From: Pseudonocardia sp. EC080619-01
GTDB lineage: Bacteria; Actinomycetota; Actinomycetes; Mycobacteriales; Pseudonocardiaceae
Reading direction: 5' to 3'
Assembly: GCF_001420995.1 (NCBI RefSeq)
Contig: NZ_CP012184.1
Location: 4,572,501 to 4,636,500, forward strand
Length of the DNA: 64,000 bases
Shown: one piece after another, positions 36,794 to 44,785 of the stretch
Layout of the letters: every line of letters starts with the position of its first letter
Position numbering within the stretch: the first letter of the stretch is position 1
Position numbers and translations under genes: made by a program
The notes under the pieces: model-generated
Databases searched by the model: none
Told to the model about the DNA's origin: nothing
Seen by the model: the letters and a program-made list of their open reading frames with translations, nothing else

Positions 36794-37243
36794 TCAGGAC
36801 TCGCGTGCGGCGGTGCAGCGCCCGCACAGCCCGAAGATCTCCAGGGTGTGCGACACCTCGGTGAAGCCGTGCTGCTCGGCGACGGACTGGGTCCACGACT
36901 CGACGGCGGGGCCCTCGATCTCGACGGCGGCGCCGCACCGGCGGCACACCAGGTGATGGTGGTGGTGCTCGGTCTCGCACCGGCGGTAGACGGCCTCGCC
37001 GGACGCGGTCCGCAGCACGTCGACCTCGCCGCCCTCGGCGAGCGTCTGCAGGGTCCGGTAGACCGTGGTCAGGCCGATGCCCTCGCCGGTGCGGCGGAGC
37101 TCCTCGTGGATCTCCTGGGCGGACCGGAAGTCCTCGATCCGGTCGAGCAGCGCCGTCACCGCGGCGCGTTGCCGGGTCGCCCGGATGCCGCGCGGACCGG
37201 CTGTCGACCGCGTCGGCCCGTCCTGCACCGCCTGGTCCGTCAC
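36794..37243 (-). CDS. Fur-family metal regulator (Zur-like)
   Basis: A 149-residue metal-dependent repressor. The DNA-binding helix lies in GIGLTTVYRTLQTLAEGGEV. Metal ligands include CETEHHHHHLVCRRCG and a C-terminal CGRC pair, so a structural zinc site is present. Pairing with an ArsR-type gene is the smtB-zur arrangement of actinobacteria, and supports a zinc-sensing role. Its GTG overlaps the ArsR stop by 4 bases. Confidence 0.9.
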   Translation of the reverse strand: MTDQAVQDGPTRSTAGPRGIRATRQRAAVTALLDRIEDFRSAQEIHEELRRTGEGIGLTTVYRTLQTLAEGGEVDVLRTASGEAVYRRCETEHHHHHLVCRRCGAAVEIEGPAVESWTQSVAEQHGFTEVSHTLEIFGLCGRCTAARES

Positions 37244-37608
37244 GGGCCCTCCTCCACGTGTGCCACCGCGTCCACCACGATGTGCGCGAGATGATCGTCC
37301 ACCAGCGAGTAGAGCACCTCGCGTCCCTTGCGCTCACCCTCGACCACGCCCGCCGACTTGAGCACCCGCAGGTGCTGGCTGATCAGCGGCTGGGCGACAC
37401 CCAGCGCGTCGACCAGGTCGTGGACGCAGCGCGAGTGTTCCAGGAGCTGCAGGACGATCGCGATCCGGACCGGCGCGGCCAGCGCCCGCAGCAGGTCGCC
37501 CGCGGCGGCCAGGGTGCGTTGGTCACGGACGGGGCCCGGCTCGGGCGCGGGGTGGTGGTCCCCGGAGTGGTCGTCGGGGGCCCGGGTCGCCTCCGTCGCG
37601 GCTGACAT
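37240..37608 (-). CDS. ArsR/SmtB family metal-sensing repressor
   Basis: A 122-residue winged-helix protein. CVHDLVDALGVAQPLISQHLRVLKSAG is the DNA-binding region, and DDHLAHIVVDAVAH in the last helix provides the Asp/His ligands of a zinc-type alpha-5 sensor site. A His/Pro-rich N-terminus (DDHSGDHHPAPE) may bind metal. It is first in the ArsR-Fur unit and divergent from the ABM gene. Confidence 0.9.
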   Translation of the reverse strand: MSAATEATRAPDDHSGDHHPAPEPGPVRDQRTLAAAGDLLRALAAPVRIAIVLQLLEHSRCVHDLVDALGVAQPLISQHLRVLKSAGVVEGERKGREVLYSLVDDHLAHIVVDAVAHVEEGP

Positions 37609-37699
37609 CAGATGACCGTCCCGTCCCCGGGGGCGGCGGTCACACCCCCGGCACCGAAAGAGCAGTGCCGACCGCACCCGACATGGTAGGCGTGTTCGT

Positions 37700-37705
37700 T
37701 ATCGT
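37700..37705 (+). promoter_or_regulatory. -10 hexamer for ABM gene (leaderless type)
   Basis: TATCGT lies 6 bases before GTG 37712, in the region shared with the divergent ArsR gene. The neighbouring CGATAACGAACACG (minus strand) somewhat resembles half of a Zur box. Confidence 0.4.
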
Positions 37706-37711
37706 CGCGGG

Positions 37712-38044
37712 GTGCTGCTGGTCTGCCGGTTCTCCGTGTCGCCCGCCGGTGCCGCCGGCTTCACCGCCCGGGCCGCCAGGGCCCTCGAGCTGCTGGCCGC
37801 CCAGCGGGGGTACCGCGGCGGTGAGGTGGGCCGGGCGATCGAGGACCCGGAACAGTGGGTGCTGACCGTCCGGTTCGACTCGGTCGACGCCTACCGCCGC
37901 GCCCTGGGCCCGTTCGCGGTCCGGGAACACGTGCACCCGCTGCTGGCCGAGGCGGACACGACCACCGAGGCGACCTACGAGACCCGCATCTCGGCACCCC
38001 CCGGCACGACGGTCACCCACCACCCGAGCCTCCTGACCGACTGA
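37712..38044 (+). CDS. antibiotic biosynthesis monooxygenase (ABM) domain protein
   Basis: A 110-residue ferredoxin-like-fold protein. LLVCRFSVSP and WVLTVRFDSVDAYRRALGPFAVREHVHPLL match the ABM-type dimeric alpha/beta barrel. The role is unknown; similar small proteins can act as oxygenases or as enzymes without a cofactor. It is divergent from the zinc-regulator pair, so it could be metal controlled. Confidence 0.8.
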   Translation: MLLVCRFSVSPAGAAGFTARAARALELLAAQRGYRGGEVGRAIEDPEQWVLTVRFDSVDAYRRALGPFAVREHVHPLLAEADTTTEATYETRISAPPGTTVTHHPSLLTD

Positions 38045-38153
38045 CGCGCCCCTCGCCGCTCCGGCTCCGGCTCCGGCTCCGCTCCCGCCCTGGCCCCAGC
38101 CCCGGCGCCGGCCCGTTCCCGGCGCGCCGCTCCGTCGAACCCGCCTCGGCAAG

Positions 38154-38283
38154 TGACGGATCCAGGCACTGACGGATCCCGGCACTGACGGATCCCGGCG
38201 CCCACGGATCCCGGCGCCCACGGATCCCGGCGCCACCGAGGGCCCCGGCGCCCACGGATCCTGGCCCCCACCGATCCCGGCGC
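38154..38283 (+). repeat. 16-bp tandem repeat array
   Basis: About eight units of the form CCACGGATCCCGGCGC or TGACGGATCCCGGCAC, one stretched to 18 bp (38234-38251). It opens the 1,077-base gene-free region from 38045 to 39121. Confidence 0.85.
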
Positions 38284-38329
38284 CTCCGAGGGCCCGTTGC
38301 CGCCCAGGGACTCCAGAGCCCCGGCAACG

Positions 38330-38890
38330 CTCACGGGTTCCGGTGCCGCTCGCGCGATCGGGTGAGCGTCGGCGTATCTGGTGAGCGTGTGCGGATGCGG
38401 TGGATGGTGCGGCGCGCGGGATCTGGCGTCGCTCGCGGGTTCGGGCACCCTTCGCGGGTGTGGGCACCGCCCGCGGGGGTGGGCGGCGCTCACTTGATCG
38501 GGCGGCGCTCGCGCGATCGGGTAAGCGTCGGCGGATCTGGTGAGCGTCAGCGGATCTGGTGGGCAGTGCGCCTCGCGAGTTCTGGCAACGCTCACGGGTT
38601 CTGGCGGCGCTCACGCGATCCGGCGCCGCTCACGCGATCCGGCGGCGCTCGCGGATTCCGGCGGCGCTCGCGGGTGCGGCGGCGCTCGCGGAATGCGGGG
38701 GCGCTCACGCGATCCGGTGAGCGGCGGCGTAGTCGGTGAGCGTCTGCGGATCCGGTGAGCAGCGCGGCTCGCGGATTCTGGCGGCGCTCACGCGATCCGG
38801 TGAGCATCGGCGGAACCGGCGAGCGTGTGCGGAGACGGTGGGCCCACGGATCCGTTCCGCACCCACGGATCTGCTGAAGCCCCACGGATC
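38330..38890. repeat. 19-bp degenerate repeats in both orientations
   Basis: The unit GGATCnGGTGAGCGnCnGC occurs many times, as direct copies (GGATCTGGTGAGCGTCAGC) and as reverse copies (GGCGGCGCTCACGCGATCC). At several places opposite copies abut, forming CGCTCAC-GCGATCCG-GTGAGCG palindromes. Units are 18-19 bp and vary at fixed positions. I see no gene here; frames through it give only Arg/Ser/Pro-rich repeats. Confidence 0.85.
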
Positions 38891-38891
38891 C

Positions 38892-38963
38892 GGTGAGCAC
38901 AGACGGTCCGGTGAGCACAGACGGTCCGGTGAGCACAGACGGTCCGGTGAGCACAGGCGGTCC
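38892..38963 (+). repeat. four exact-type 18-bp tandem copies
   Basis: Unit GGTGAGCACAGACGGTCC, three identical copies and a fourth with one change. This is the most homogeneous and so probably the youngest part of the larger repeat field. Confidence 0.9.
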
Positions 38964-39121
38964 GGTGAGCGCCGGCGGGTCGGTCAGGGTCGGCCCGACC
39001 GGTGGGCGCCCGGACCCGCCGGGACCGCTGGGGGTGGTGGCGGTTGTCCACAAGTCGGTGCCGTGTCCACAGGTTCGCAGGTCGTCGGTACAGGGGCGTG
39101 TCGCGGCGGCAGGGTCGTGGC

Positions 39122-40072
39122 ATGGGCGAACTGCACCTGAGACGCAGGCTCCTCGCGGAGGGCCGCACCGACGAGGAGGTCCGCTCCGCGATCGGGCGCG
39201 GAACGCTGTGGCGGGTACGCCCCGGCGCCTACCTCGACGCCGACGACCCTCGCCGACGCAGCGCGGTGGAGTGCCACCGGCTGCTCGTCGAGGCGACGCT
39301 GCCCCTGCTCGGGCCGGGCGCCGTCGTCAGCGGTCTGTCCGCGGCGGTCCTGCAGGACCTGCCGGTGTGGGGCGTGCAGCTGCGCCGGGTCCACGTCACC
39401 CGTGACCGTTCCGGGGGTGGCCGGAGCACGGCTCGTGTGTGCCTGAGCGCGGCCCCGCTCCCGGACGGGGACGTCACCACGGTCGGCGGGGTCCCGGTGA
39501 CCTCCGCCGCGCGCACGGTCGTCGACGTGGCGCGGACCGCACCGTTCGAGACGTCGGTGCCGATCGCCGACGCCGCACTGTTCCGGGGGCTCTGCACGGA
39601 GGTCGAGGTCGCCGACGCCGTCGGGCGGGCCGCCGGCCGCCGGGGTGCGGGCCCGGCACGGGCGGTCGCCGCGTTCGCCGACGGGCGCGCCGACGGCCCG
39701 GGGGAGTCGCGGAGCAGGGTCCGCATGCAGGTACAGGGCGTGCCGGCGCCCCGCCTGCAGCACGTCGTGCGGGACCGGTCCGGGGGCTTCGTCGGGCAGG
39801 TCGATTTCTGGTGGCCGGAGCACGGCGTCGTCGGCGAGTTCGACGGCATGGAGAAGTACGGCAGGTCGCTGCGTCCGGGGGAGACCGTGGCCGACGCGGT
39901 CCTGCGGGAGAAGCGGCGGGAGGACGCGCTGCGGGCACAGCCGGCCGTCCGGACCGTGGTCCGCTGGACCTGGCACGACATCGACCACTTCGACGAGGTG
40001 ACCACGAGGCTGCGCTCCCTGCTGGAGCCGCAGACGCTCACGAGTTCCGGCAACGCTCGCCCGATCGCGTGA
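39122..40072 (+). CDS. AbiEi-like / DUF559-type protein
   Basis: A 316-residue protein of a type common in actinobacteria. The N-terminus (LHLRRRLLAEGRTDEEVRSAIGRGTLWRVRPGAYL) resembles the winged-helix of AbiEi-type antitoxins. The C-terminus (GQVDFWWPEHGVVGEFDGMEKYG) resembles the restriction-endonuclease-like fold of DUF559 and Vsr proteins, with Asp/Glu residues suited to metal binding. No toxin partner is adjacent. The last 13 residues are encoded by repeat DNA (QTLTSSGNARPIA), so the stop codon comes from the repeat. Confidence 0.75.
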   Translation: MGELHLRRRLLAEGRTDEEVRSAIGRGTLWRVRPGAYLDADDPRRRSAVECHRLLVEATLPLLGPGAVVSGLSAAVLQDLPVWGVQLRRVHVTRDRSGGGRSTARVCLSAAPLPDGDVTTVGGVPVTSAARTVVDVARTAPFETSVPIADAALFRGLCTEVEVADAVGRAAGRRGAGPARAVAAFADGRADGPGESRSRVRMQVQGVPAPRLQHVVRDRSGGFVGQVDFWWPEHGVVGEFDGMEKYGRSLRPGETVADAVLREKRREDALRAQPAVRTVVRWTWHDIDHFDEVTTRLRSLLEPQTLTSSGNARPIA

Positions 40073-40100
40073 GCGGCGGCGGAACCAGTGAGCGTCCGGC
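40034..40100 (+). repeat. 19-bp repeat family, downstream block
   Basis: Copies of the 38.3-39.0 kb repeat (ACGCTCACGAGTTCCGGCA, CGATCGCGTGAGCGGCGGC, GGAACCAGTGAGCGTCCGG) cover the gene's 3' end and the gap before glyS. The gene at 39122 is therefore flanked by the same family on both sides. Confidence 0.75.
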
Positions 40101-40267
40101 GGACGAGGGCGAGCCGAGCGCGGGCCGCGGCGCGAGCTGCGCACGGGCCGGGCGCGAGGTGCGTGGCCGGGCGGGAGAGATGCGGTGACGGCGGGTCGGT
40201 AATCTGGGACGCCCCTCTGGCCGCCCTGCCGGTGGGAGAGTCCGAACCACGTTCCTGGAGTACCGCT

Positions 40268-41674
40268 GTGGCCAGCAAGCCGACCTCCGCCAAGATCGAG
40301 ACCATTGTCGCGCTGACCAAGCGGCGCGGATTCGTCTTCGCCTCCGGCGAGATCTACGGCGGTACGCGGTCGGCGTGGGACTACGGACCCCTCGGCGTCG
40401 AGCTGAAGGACAACATCAAGCGCCAGTGGTGGAAGACCGTGGTGACCGGCCGCGACGACGTCGTCGGCCTGGACTCTTCGGTCATCCTGCCGCGCCAGAC
40501 CTGGGTCGCCTCCGGCCACGTCGGTACGTTCTCCGACCCGCTGGTCGAGTGCGAGTCCTGCCACAAGCGCTACCGCGCCGACCAGCTCGCCGAGGAGTTC
40601 GCCGAGCGCAAGGGCCGCGACCCGGAGCAGGCCGACCAGAACGACCTTTCCGAGGTCCCCTGCCCGAACTGCGGCACCCGCGGGCAGTTCACGGCGCCCC
40701 GCGAGTTCAACATGATGCTGAAGACCTTCCTCGGCCCGGTGGAGTCCGAGGAGGGGCTGCACTACCTGCGCCCGGAGACCGCGCAGGGCATCTTCGTGAA
40801 CTTCCTGAACGTGCAGACGACCTCGCGCAAGAAGCCGCCGTTCGGCATCGGCCAGATCGGCAAGAGCTTCCGCAACGAGATCACCCCGGGCAACTTCATC
40901 TTCCGCACCCGCGAGTTCGAGCAGATGGAGATGGAGTACTTCGTCGAGCCGGGCAGCGACGAGGAGCTGCACCAGTACTGGATCGACGAGCGCACCCGCT
41001 GGTACACCGACCTGGGCATCTCCCCGGACAACCTGCGGCACTACGAGCACGCCAAGGAGAAGCTCTCCCACTACTCGAAGCGCACCGTCGACATCGAGTA
41101 CCGGTTCAACTTCACCGGCCAGGAGTGGGGCGAGCTCGAGGGCATCGCGAACCGCACGGACTTCGACCTGACGGCGCACTCGAACCACTCCGGCGTCGAC
41201 CTGTCGTTCTACGACCAGGCCACCGACACCCGGTACAAGCCGTACGTGATCGAGCCGGCGGCCGGTGTCGGCCGGTCGATGATGGCCTTCCTCATCGAGG
41301 CCTACACCGAGGACGAGGCGCCCAACGCGAAGGGTGGCGTCGACAAGCGGGTCGTGCTGAAGCTCGACCGCCGGCTCGCCCCGGTCAAGGCCGCGGTGCT
41401 GCCCCTGTCGCGCAACGCCGACCTGTCGCCCAAGGCGAAGGACCTGGCCGCGCAGCTGCGGAAGAACTGGAACGTCGACTTCGACGACGCCGGCGCCATC
41501 GGCCGCCGCTACCGTCGTCAGGACGAGATCGGCACCCCGTTCTGCATCACGGTCGACTTCGACACCCTCACCGACCAGGCCGTCACCATCCGCGAGCGGG
41601 ACTCGATGGCCCAGGAGCGCGTCGCGCTCGACCAGGTCGAGACCTGGCTGGCGACCCGCCTGCTCGGCTGCTGA
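40268..41674 (+). CDS. glyS: glycyl-tRNA synthetase, eukaryote/archaeal-type single chain
   Basis: Class II synthetase of 468 residues charging tRNA-Gly. Motif 1-3 regions include [44 protein letters not shown] and a C-terminal [10 protein letters not shown]. Zinc cysteines occur in CESC and CPNC. GTG 40268 begins [13 protein letters not shown]; longer frames upstream run into repeat DNA and are rejected. A 19-bp terminator follows. Confidence 0.97.
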   Translation: MASKPTSAKIETIVALTKRRGFVFASGEIYGGTRSAWDYGPLGVELKDNIKRQWWKTVVTGRDDVVGLDSSVILPRQTWVASGHVGTFSDPLVECESCHKRYRADQLAEEFAERKGRDPEQADQNDLSEVPCPNCGTRGQFTAPREFNMMLKTFLGPVESEEGLHYLRPETAQGIFVNFLNVQTTSRKKPPFGIGQIGKSFRNEITPGNFIFRTREFEQMEMEYFVEPGSDEELHQYWIDERTRWYTDLGISPDNLRHYEHAKEKLSHYSKRTVDIEYRFNFTGQEWGELEGIANRTDFDLTAHSNHSGVDLSFYDQATDTRYKPYVIEPAAGVGRSMMAFLIEAYTEDEAPNAKGGVDKRVVLKLDRRLAPVKAAVLPLSRNADLSPKAKDLAAQLRKNWNVDFDDAGAIGRRYRRQDEIGTPFCITVDFDTLTDQAVTIRERDSMAQERVALDQVETWLATRLLGC

Positions 41675-41683
41675 GCACCCGCG

Positions 41684-41726
41684 CACGAGAACGCCCCGCC
41701 CGGACCCCGGGCGGGGCGTTCTCGTG
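41684..41726 (+). terminator. strong terminator after glyS
   Basis: Perfect 19-bp arms (CACGAGAACGCCCCGCCCG and its complement) flank a 5-base loop, beginning 9 bases past the glyS stop. Confidence 0.85.
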
Positions 41727-41737
41727 TCGGGGGCCGG

Positions 41738-41938
41738 TCAGGCCCGGTAGGCCAGCAGCTGCACGCCGAGCTCGTTCTCGGTCCGGCGGACCTCGGCGAG
41801 GTCGTCCTCGCTGAGCGCCGCGTACGGCGACTCCGGACGGTAGGCCACCAGCGGCCCGCCGATCCGGTCCTCGAGCTGCTTCAGCCGGGTGAGCGCTGCG
41901 TCGTCCAGCTCGGCCGGACGGAGCGACGGTGCGGTCAT
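41738..41938 (-). CDS. hypothetical small protein
   Basis: A 66-residue acidic protein, LRPAELDDAALTRLKQLEDRIGG followed by ESPYAALSEDDLAEVRRTENELGVQLLAY. It is predicted to be mostly helical. Not recognised, though similar short proteins occur in actinomycetes. ATG 41938 follows GGTGGG-type purines. It is convergent with glyS. Confidence 0.65.
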   Translation of the reverse strand: MTAPSLRPAELDDAALTRLKQLEDRIGGPLVAYRPESPYAALSEDDLAEVRRTENELGVQLLAYRA

Positions 41939-42034
41939 CGGTGGGACCTCCCACGGGAAGTGGCTACGGAAGGCGGCCCAGAGTAGGACGGTCCCGGACC
42001 GGGCGCAGCGCCGGTACCCGGTCCGGGGGACGTC

Positions 42035-43024
42035 CTACACCGGTTCGGGTAGCAGTCGTTCCACCAGGTCGGACAGGGTGACGATGCCGACCTGCCTGCC
42101 GTCGGACTCCACCAGCGCCAGATGCGCACGCTGGTCGCGCATCGTGTTCACCGCCGTGTGGTAGAGCGTGTCACCCGGCAGGGTGAGCACCGGGCGCATC
42201 AGGTCGCGGGCCCGGGTGCCGGGATCGCGGGTCAGCGTGTCCCGGACGTGGACGTAGCCGACGGGTGTCTCGCCGTCGCGGACGATCAGCCGCAGGTGCC
42301 CGGTGCGCCGGGCGGTGTCCTGGACGGTGCTGACGTCGTCGTCGGCCGACACCCCGGACGGCTCGTGCGCCAGATCCCGCAGCGGGGTGCGCTCCAGCTC
42401 CAGCGCGGTGACCAGCTGGTCACGGTGCTCCTGGTCGAGCGCGCCGGTCTTCGCCGAGTGGTCGACGAGCTCACGCAGGTCGTCGGCGTTGCGGCCGGAC
42501 GCCATCTCGTCGACCGGCTCGACACCGACGGCACGCAGGCAGCGGTTCGCCGCGCCGTTGAGCAGCAGGAGCAGCGGCCGGGCGACGACCATGAACGCCC
42601 GCATCGGGATCGCCAGCATGATCGCCGAGCGCTCCGGGTGCGAGATCGCCCAGGACTTCGGCGCCATCTCACCGACGACGAGGTGCAGGAACGTCACGAC
42701 GATCAGGGAGATCACGAACGACACGACGCCCGCGACGCCGCCGGGCAGCCCCCAGCCCTCCAGGATCGGGCGCAGCGCGTAGTCGACGGCCGGCTTGGTG
42801 ACCGCACCCAGACCCAGCACGCACAGCGTGATGCCGAGCTGGGACCCGGCCAGCAGCAGCGAGATGTCCTTCGCGCTGCGCAGGGCGGCACGCGCCGACG
42901 CCGAGGTCTGCGCGGCCTCCTCCAGGCGGTAGTTGCGCGCGGCGACGAGTGCGAACTCGACCGCCACGAAGAACGCGCTCGCCGCGATGAGCGCGACGGA
43001 GACGACGATCTCGACGGTGCTCAT
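42035..43024 (-). CDS. CNNM/CBS-domain membrane protein, short form
   Basis: A 329-residue membrane protein. The CNNM domain (residues 1-185) carries about four hydrophobic helices, with ARNYRLEEAAQ and HLVVGEMAPKSWAISHPE as family signatures. A CBS pair follows, and there is no CorC_HlyC domain at the end. It overlaps the upstream CNNM gene in an ATGA junction, so a long and a short form are made as a pair, as seen in mycobacteria. Probably involved in divalent cation transport. Confidence 0.9.
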   Translation of the reverse strand: MSTVEIVVSVALIAASAFFVAVEFALVAARNYRLEEAAQTSASARAALRSAKDISLLLAGSQLGITLCVLGLGAVTKPAVDYALRPILEGWGLPGGVAGVVSFVISLIVVTFLHLVVGEMAPKSWAISHPERSAIMLAIPMRAFMVVARPLLLLLNGAANRCLRAVGVEPVDEMASGRNADDLRELVDHSAKTGALDQEHRDQLVTALELERTPLRDLAHEPSGVSADDDVSTVQDTARRTGHLRLIVRDGETPVGYVHVRDTLTRDPGTRARDLMRPVLTLPGDTLYHTAVNTMRDQRAHLALVESDGRQVGIVTLSDLVERLLPEPV

Positions 43025-44433
43025 GCGCGCACCTCCTGCTCGTCGTCGGAACTGGTGGCCGGTTCGGTCCAGACCAGGTGGACCGCGGCGGGGACGCGGC
43101 GGTCCACCTCCTGCACCGTCAGGCGCAGGGCGCGGTCGTCGTCGTCCGGGTTGTCGGCGGGGATGACGACGGTGACCTCGTCACCGGTCTCCGGCAGCCT
43201 CTGCAGCTCGGCCATCACCAGGCCGCCGACGGTCTGGTAGTCGCCGTCGGGCAGCTCGGCGTCGATCAGCCTGCCGACCTCGTCGACGTGCCGGTCGCCG
43301 GGCACGACCCAGCCGTCGCCGGCCGCGGTGGCCTGGTCGGTGCCCGCCTGGTCGTGCTCGTCGGTGATCTCGCCGACGAGCTCCTCGGCCACGTCCTCGA
43401 CGGTGATCACGCCGGCCAGGCCGCCGTACTCGTCGAGCACGCAGGCGAGCTCCTCGTCCTCCTCGCGCAGCCGGGCCAGCACCTGCGGCAGCGGCAGCGA
43501 CGAGGGCACCAGCACCGGCACCCGCATGAGCTCGGAGACCCGGACCTCGGCGAAGCTGCGCCCACCGAGGCGCTCGGACAGCGCCAGCACGTCCTTGAGG
43601 CAGACGACGCCGACGAGCTCCATCGCGTTCTCCGGGTCGGCGGCGTCCGGCGGGGTGCCGAGCACCGGGTAGCGGGAGTGCTGCACCGCCATCTGCCCGA
43701 TCAGGCTCTCCACCGTGGCGTCGTCGCGGACCCAGGACACCCGCGGCCGCGGGATCATCGCCGCGCGCGCCGTGCGGTCGCTGAAGTCGACCGCGCGGTC
43801 CAGCAGCGTCGCGAGCTCCGGGTCGATGTCACCGGAGTCCTTCGAGTCGTCGATGATCGCCTCGAGGTCACGCCGGGTGGCGGAGTGCTCGACGTCGTGC
43901 ACCGGCTCGATCCGCAGTGCCCTGAGCAGCACGTTGGACGCGGCGTCGAAGATCTTGATGATCCAGCCGAAGATCGCCAGGTAGGTCTTGGTGGACAGCG
44001 CGAGCGCGCGGGCCACCGGCTCCGGGCGGGCGATCGCCAGGTTCTTCGGGAACAGCTCGCCGAAGACCATCTGGACGACGGTCGAGAGCAGCAGCGCGAA
44101 CGCGATGCCGATCGCGGCGCCGACGCCGGCCGGCACGTTCACCACGCCGAGCAGCTCGCCGATGCCGTCGCCGATCAGCGGTTCGGCGACGTAACCGACG
44201 AGCAGACCGGTGACGGTGATGCCCAGCTGGGCGCCGGACAGCATGAACGACGTCCGGCGGGTGATGTCGAGGGCGCGTGCGGCGCCGGCGTCGCCCTCGG
44301 CGGCCCTGGCCTTGAGCCGGGACCGGTCGACGGCCATGTAGCCGAACTCCTGGGCCACGAAGTAGCCGGTCAACGCGGTGATCGCGAGGACGACGAGGAT
44401 GCCGAGCAGGATGCCGAGGATCGTGCCGATCAC
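43021..44433 (-). CDS. CNNM/CBS-domain membrane protein, long form
   Basis: A 470-residue membrane protein with CNNM helices (GTILGILLGILVVLAITALTG first), then two CBS repeats (AMIPRPRVSWV, LACVLDEYGGLAGVITVEDVAEELVGEI) and a C-terminal CorC_HlyC domain (GDGWVVPGDRHVDEVGRLI). Unlike the 27.6 kb paralogue, it is paired with a short form directly downstream. GTG 44433 overlaps the stop of a small upstream ORF. Confidence 0.92.
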   Translation of the reverse strand: MIGTILGILLGILVVLAITALTGYFVAQEFGYMAVDRSRLKARAAEGDAGAARALDITRRTSFMLSGAQLGITVTGLLVGYVAEPLIGDGIGELLGVVNVPAGVGAAIGIAFALLLSTVVQMVFGELFPKNLAIARPEPVARALALSTKTYLAIFGWIIKIFDAASNVLLRALRIEPVHDVEHSATRRDLEAIIDDSKDSGDIDPELATLLDRAVDFSDRTARAAMIPRPRVSWVRDDATVESLIGQMAVQHSRYPVLGTPPDAADPENAMELVGVVCLKDVLALSERLGGRSFAEVRVSELMRVPVLVPSSLPLPQVLARLREEDEELACVLDEYGGLAGVITVEDVAEELVGEITDEHDQAGTDQATAAGDGWVVPGDRHVDEVGRLIDAELPDGDYQTVGGLVMAELQRLPETGDEVTVVIPADNPDDDDRALRLTVQEVDRRVPAAVHLVWTEPATSSDDEQEVRA

Positions 44434-44558
44434 CGGAGCGTCACCACCCGGTCATCGGGGCGGGCGGGCCGGAGGGCCGTGCGCGCGGGGACGAGGGCGG
44501 TGCGGGGTCGCCGTCCGGGTGTGGGGCGGACGGCGCCGGGACTGTCGCTGGGGTCCAT
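44430..44558 (-). CDS. possible 42-codon ORF coupled to CNNM gene
   Basis: An ORF starting ATG 44558 (MDPSDSPGAVRPTPGRRP) with AGGAG just upstream, ending in a GTGA overlap with the CNNM start. The peptide is Pro/Arg/Ala-rich and has no recognisable fold. It may be a coupling leader or chance. The rest of the 44434-44785 gap holds only the divergent promoters. Confidence 0.3.
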   Translation of the reverse strand: MDPSDSPGAVRPTPGRRPRTALVPARTALRPARPDDRVVTLR

Positions 44559-44773
44559 GACTCCTGACTCGAAATCGGATGGGCGTACGACGCGTACAAC
44601 GCGTGCCGGAATCGTACGGTTCCGGGGCGGCTCCGTCGTCCCGGTCACCTCTCTCTCGCCCGAACGGCGGTACCGGACATCCGCTCACCTGCGGGAACAC
44701 CGTCCACTGCTGGATCCGACACGCTCGGCGGCGCCGCGTACGCAGCTCTCAGCGTCCTGTCAGACCCCGTCGT

Positions 44774-44779
44774 TACCCT
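44774..44779 (+). promoter_or_regulatory. -10 hexamer for xdhC-like gene (leaderless type)
   Basis: TACCCT lies 6 bases before GTG 44786, with no ribosome binding site between. Confidence 0.45.
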
Positions 44780-44785
44780 GACGGC

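Noticed and set aside
37240-37677. Longer ArsR frame starting at 37677
   Set aside because: The extra 23 residues are Arg/Cys-rich and unlike the family; ATG 37608 begins the normal protein.
38154-38963. CRISPR array
   Set aside because: Repeats are 16-19 bp, contiguous and in both orientations, without unique spacers or cas genes.
40101-40267. T-box leader before glyS
   Set aside because: No T-box core string or specifier stem could be recognised, and the distance to the repeat block is short.
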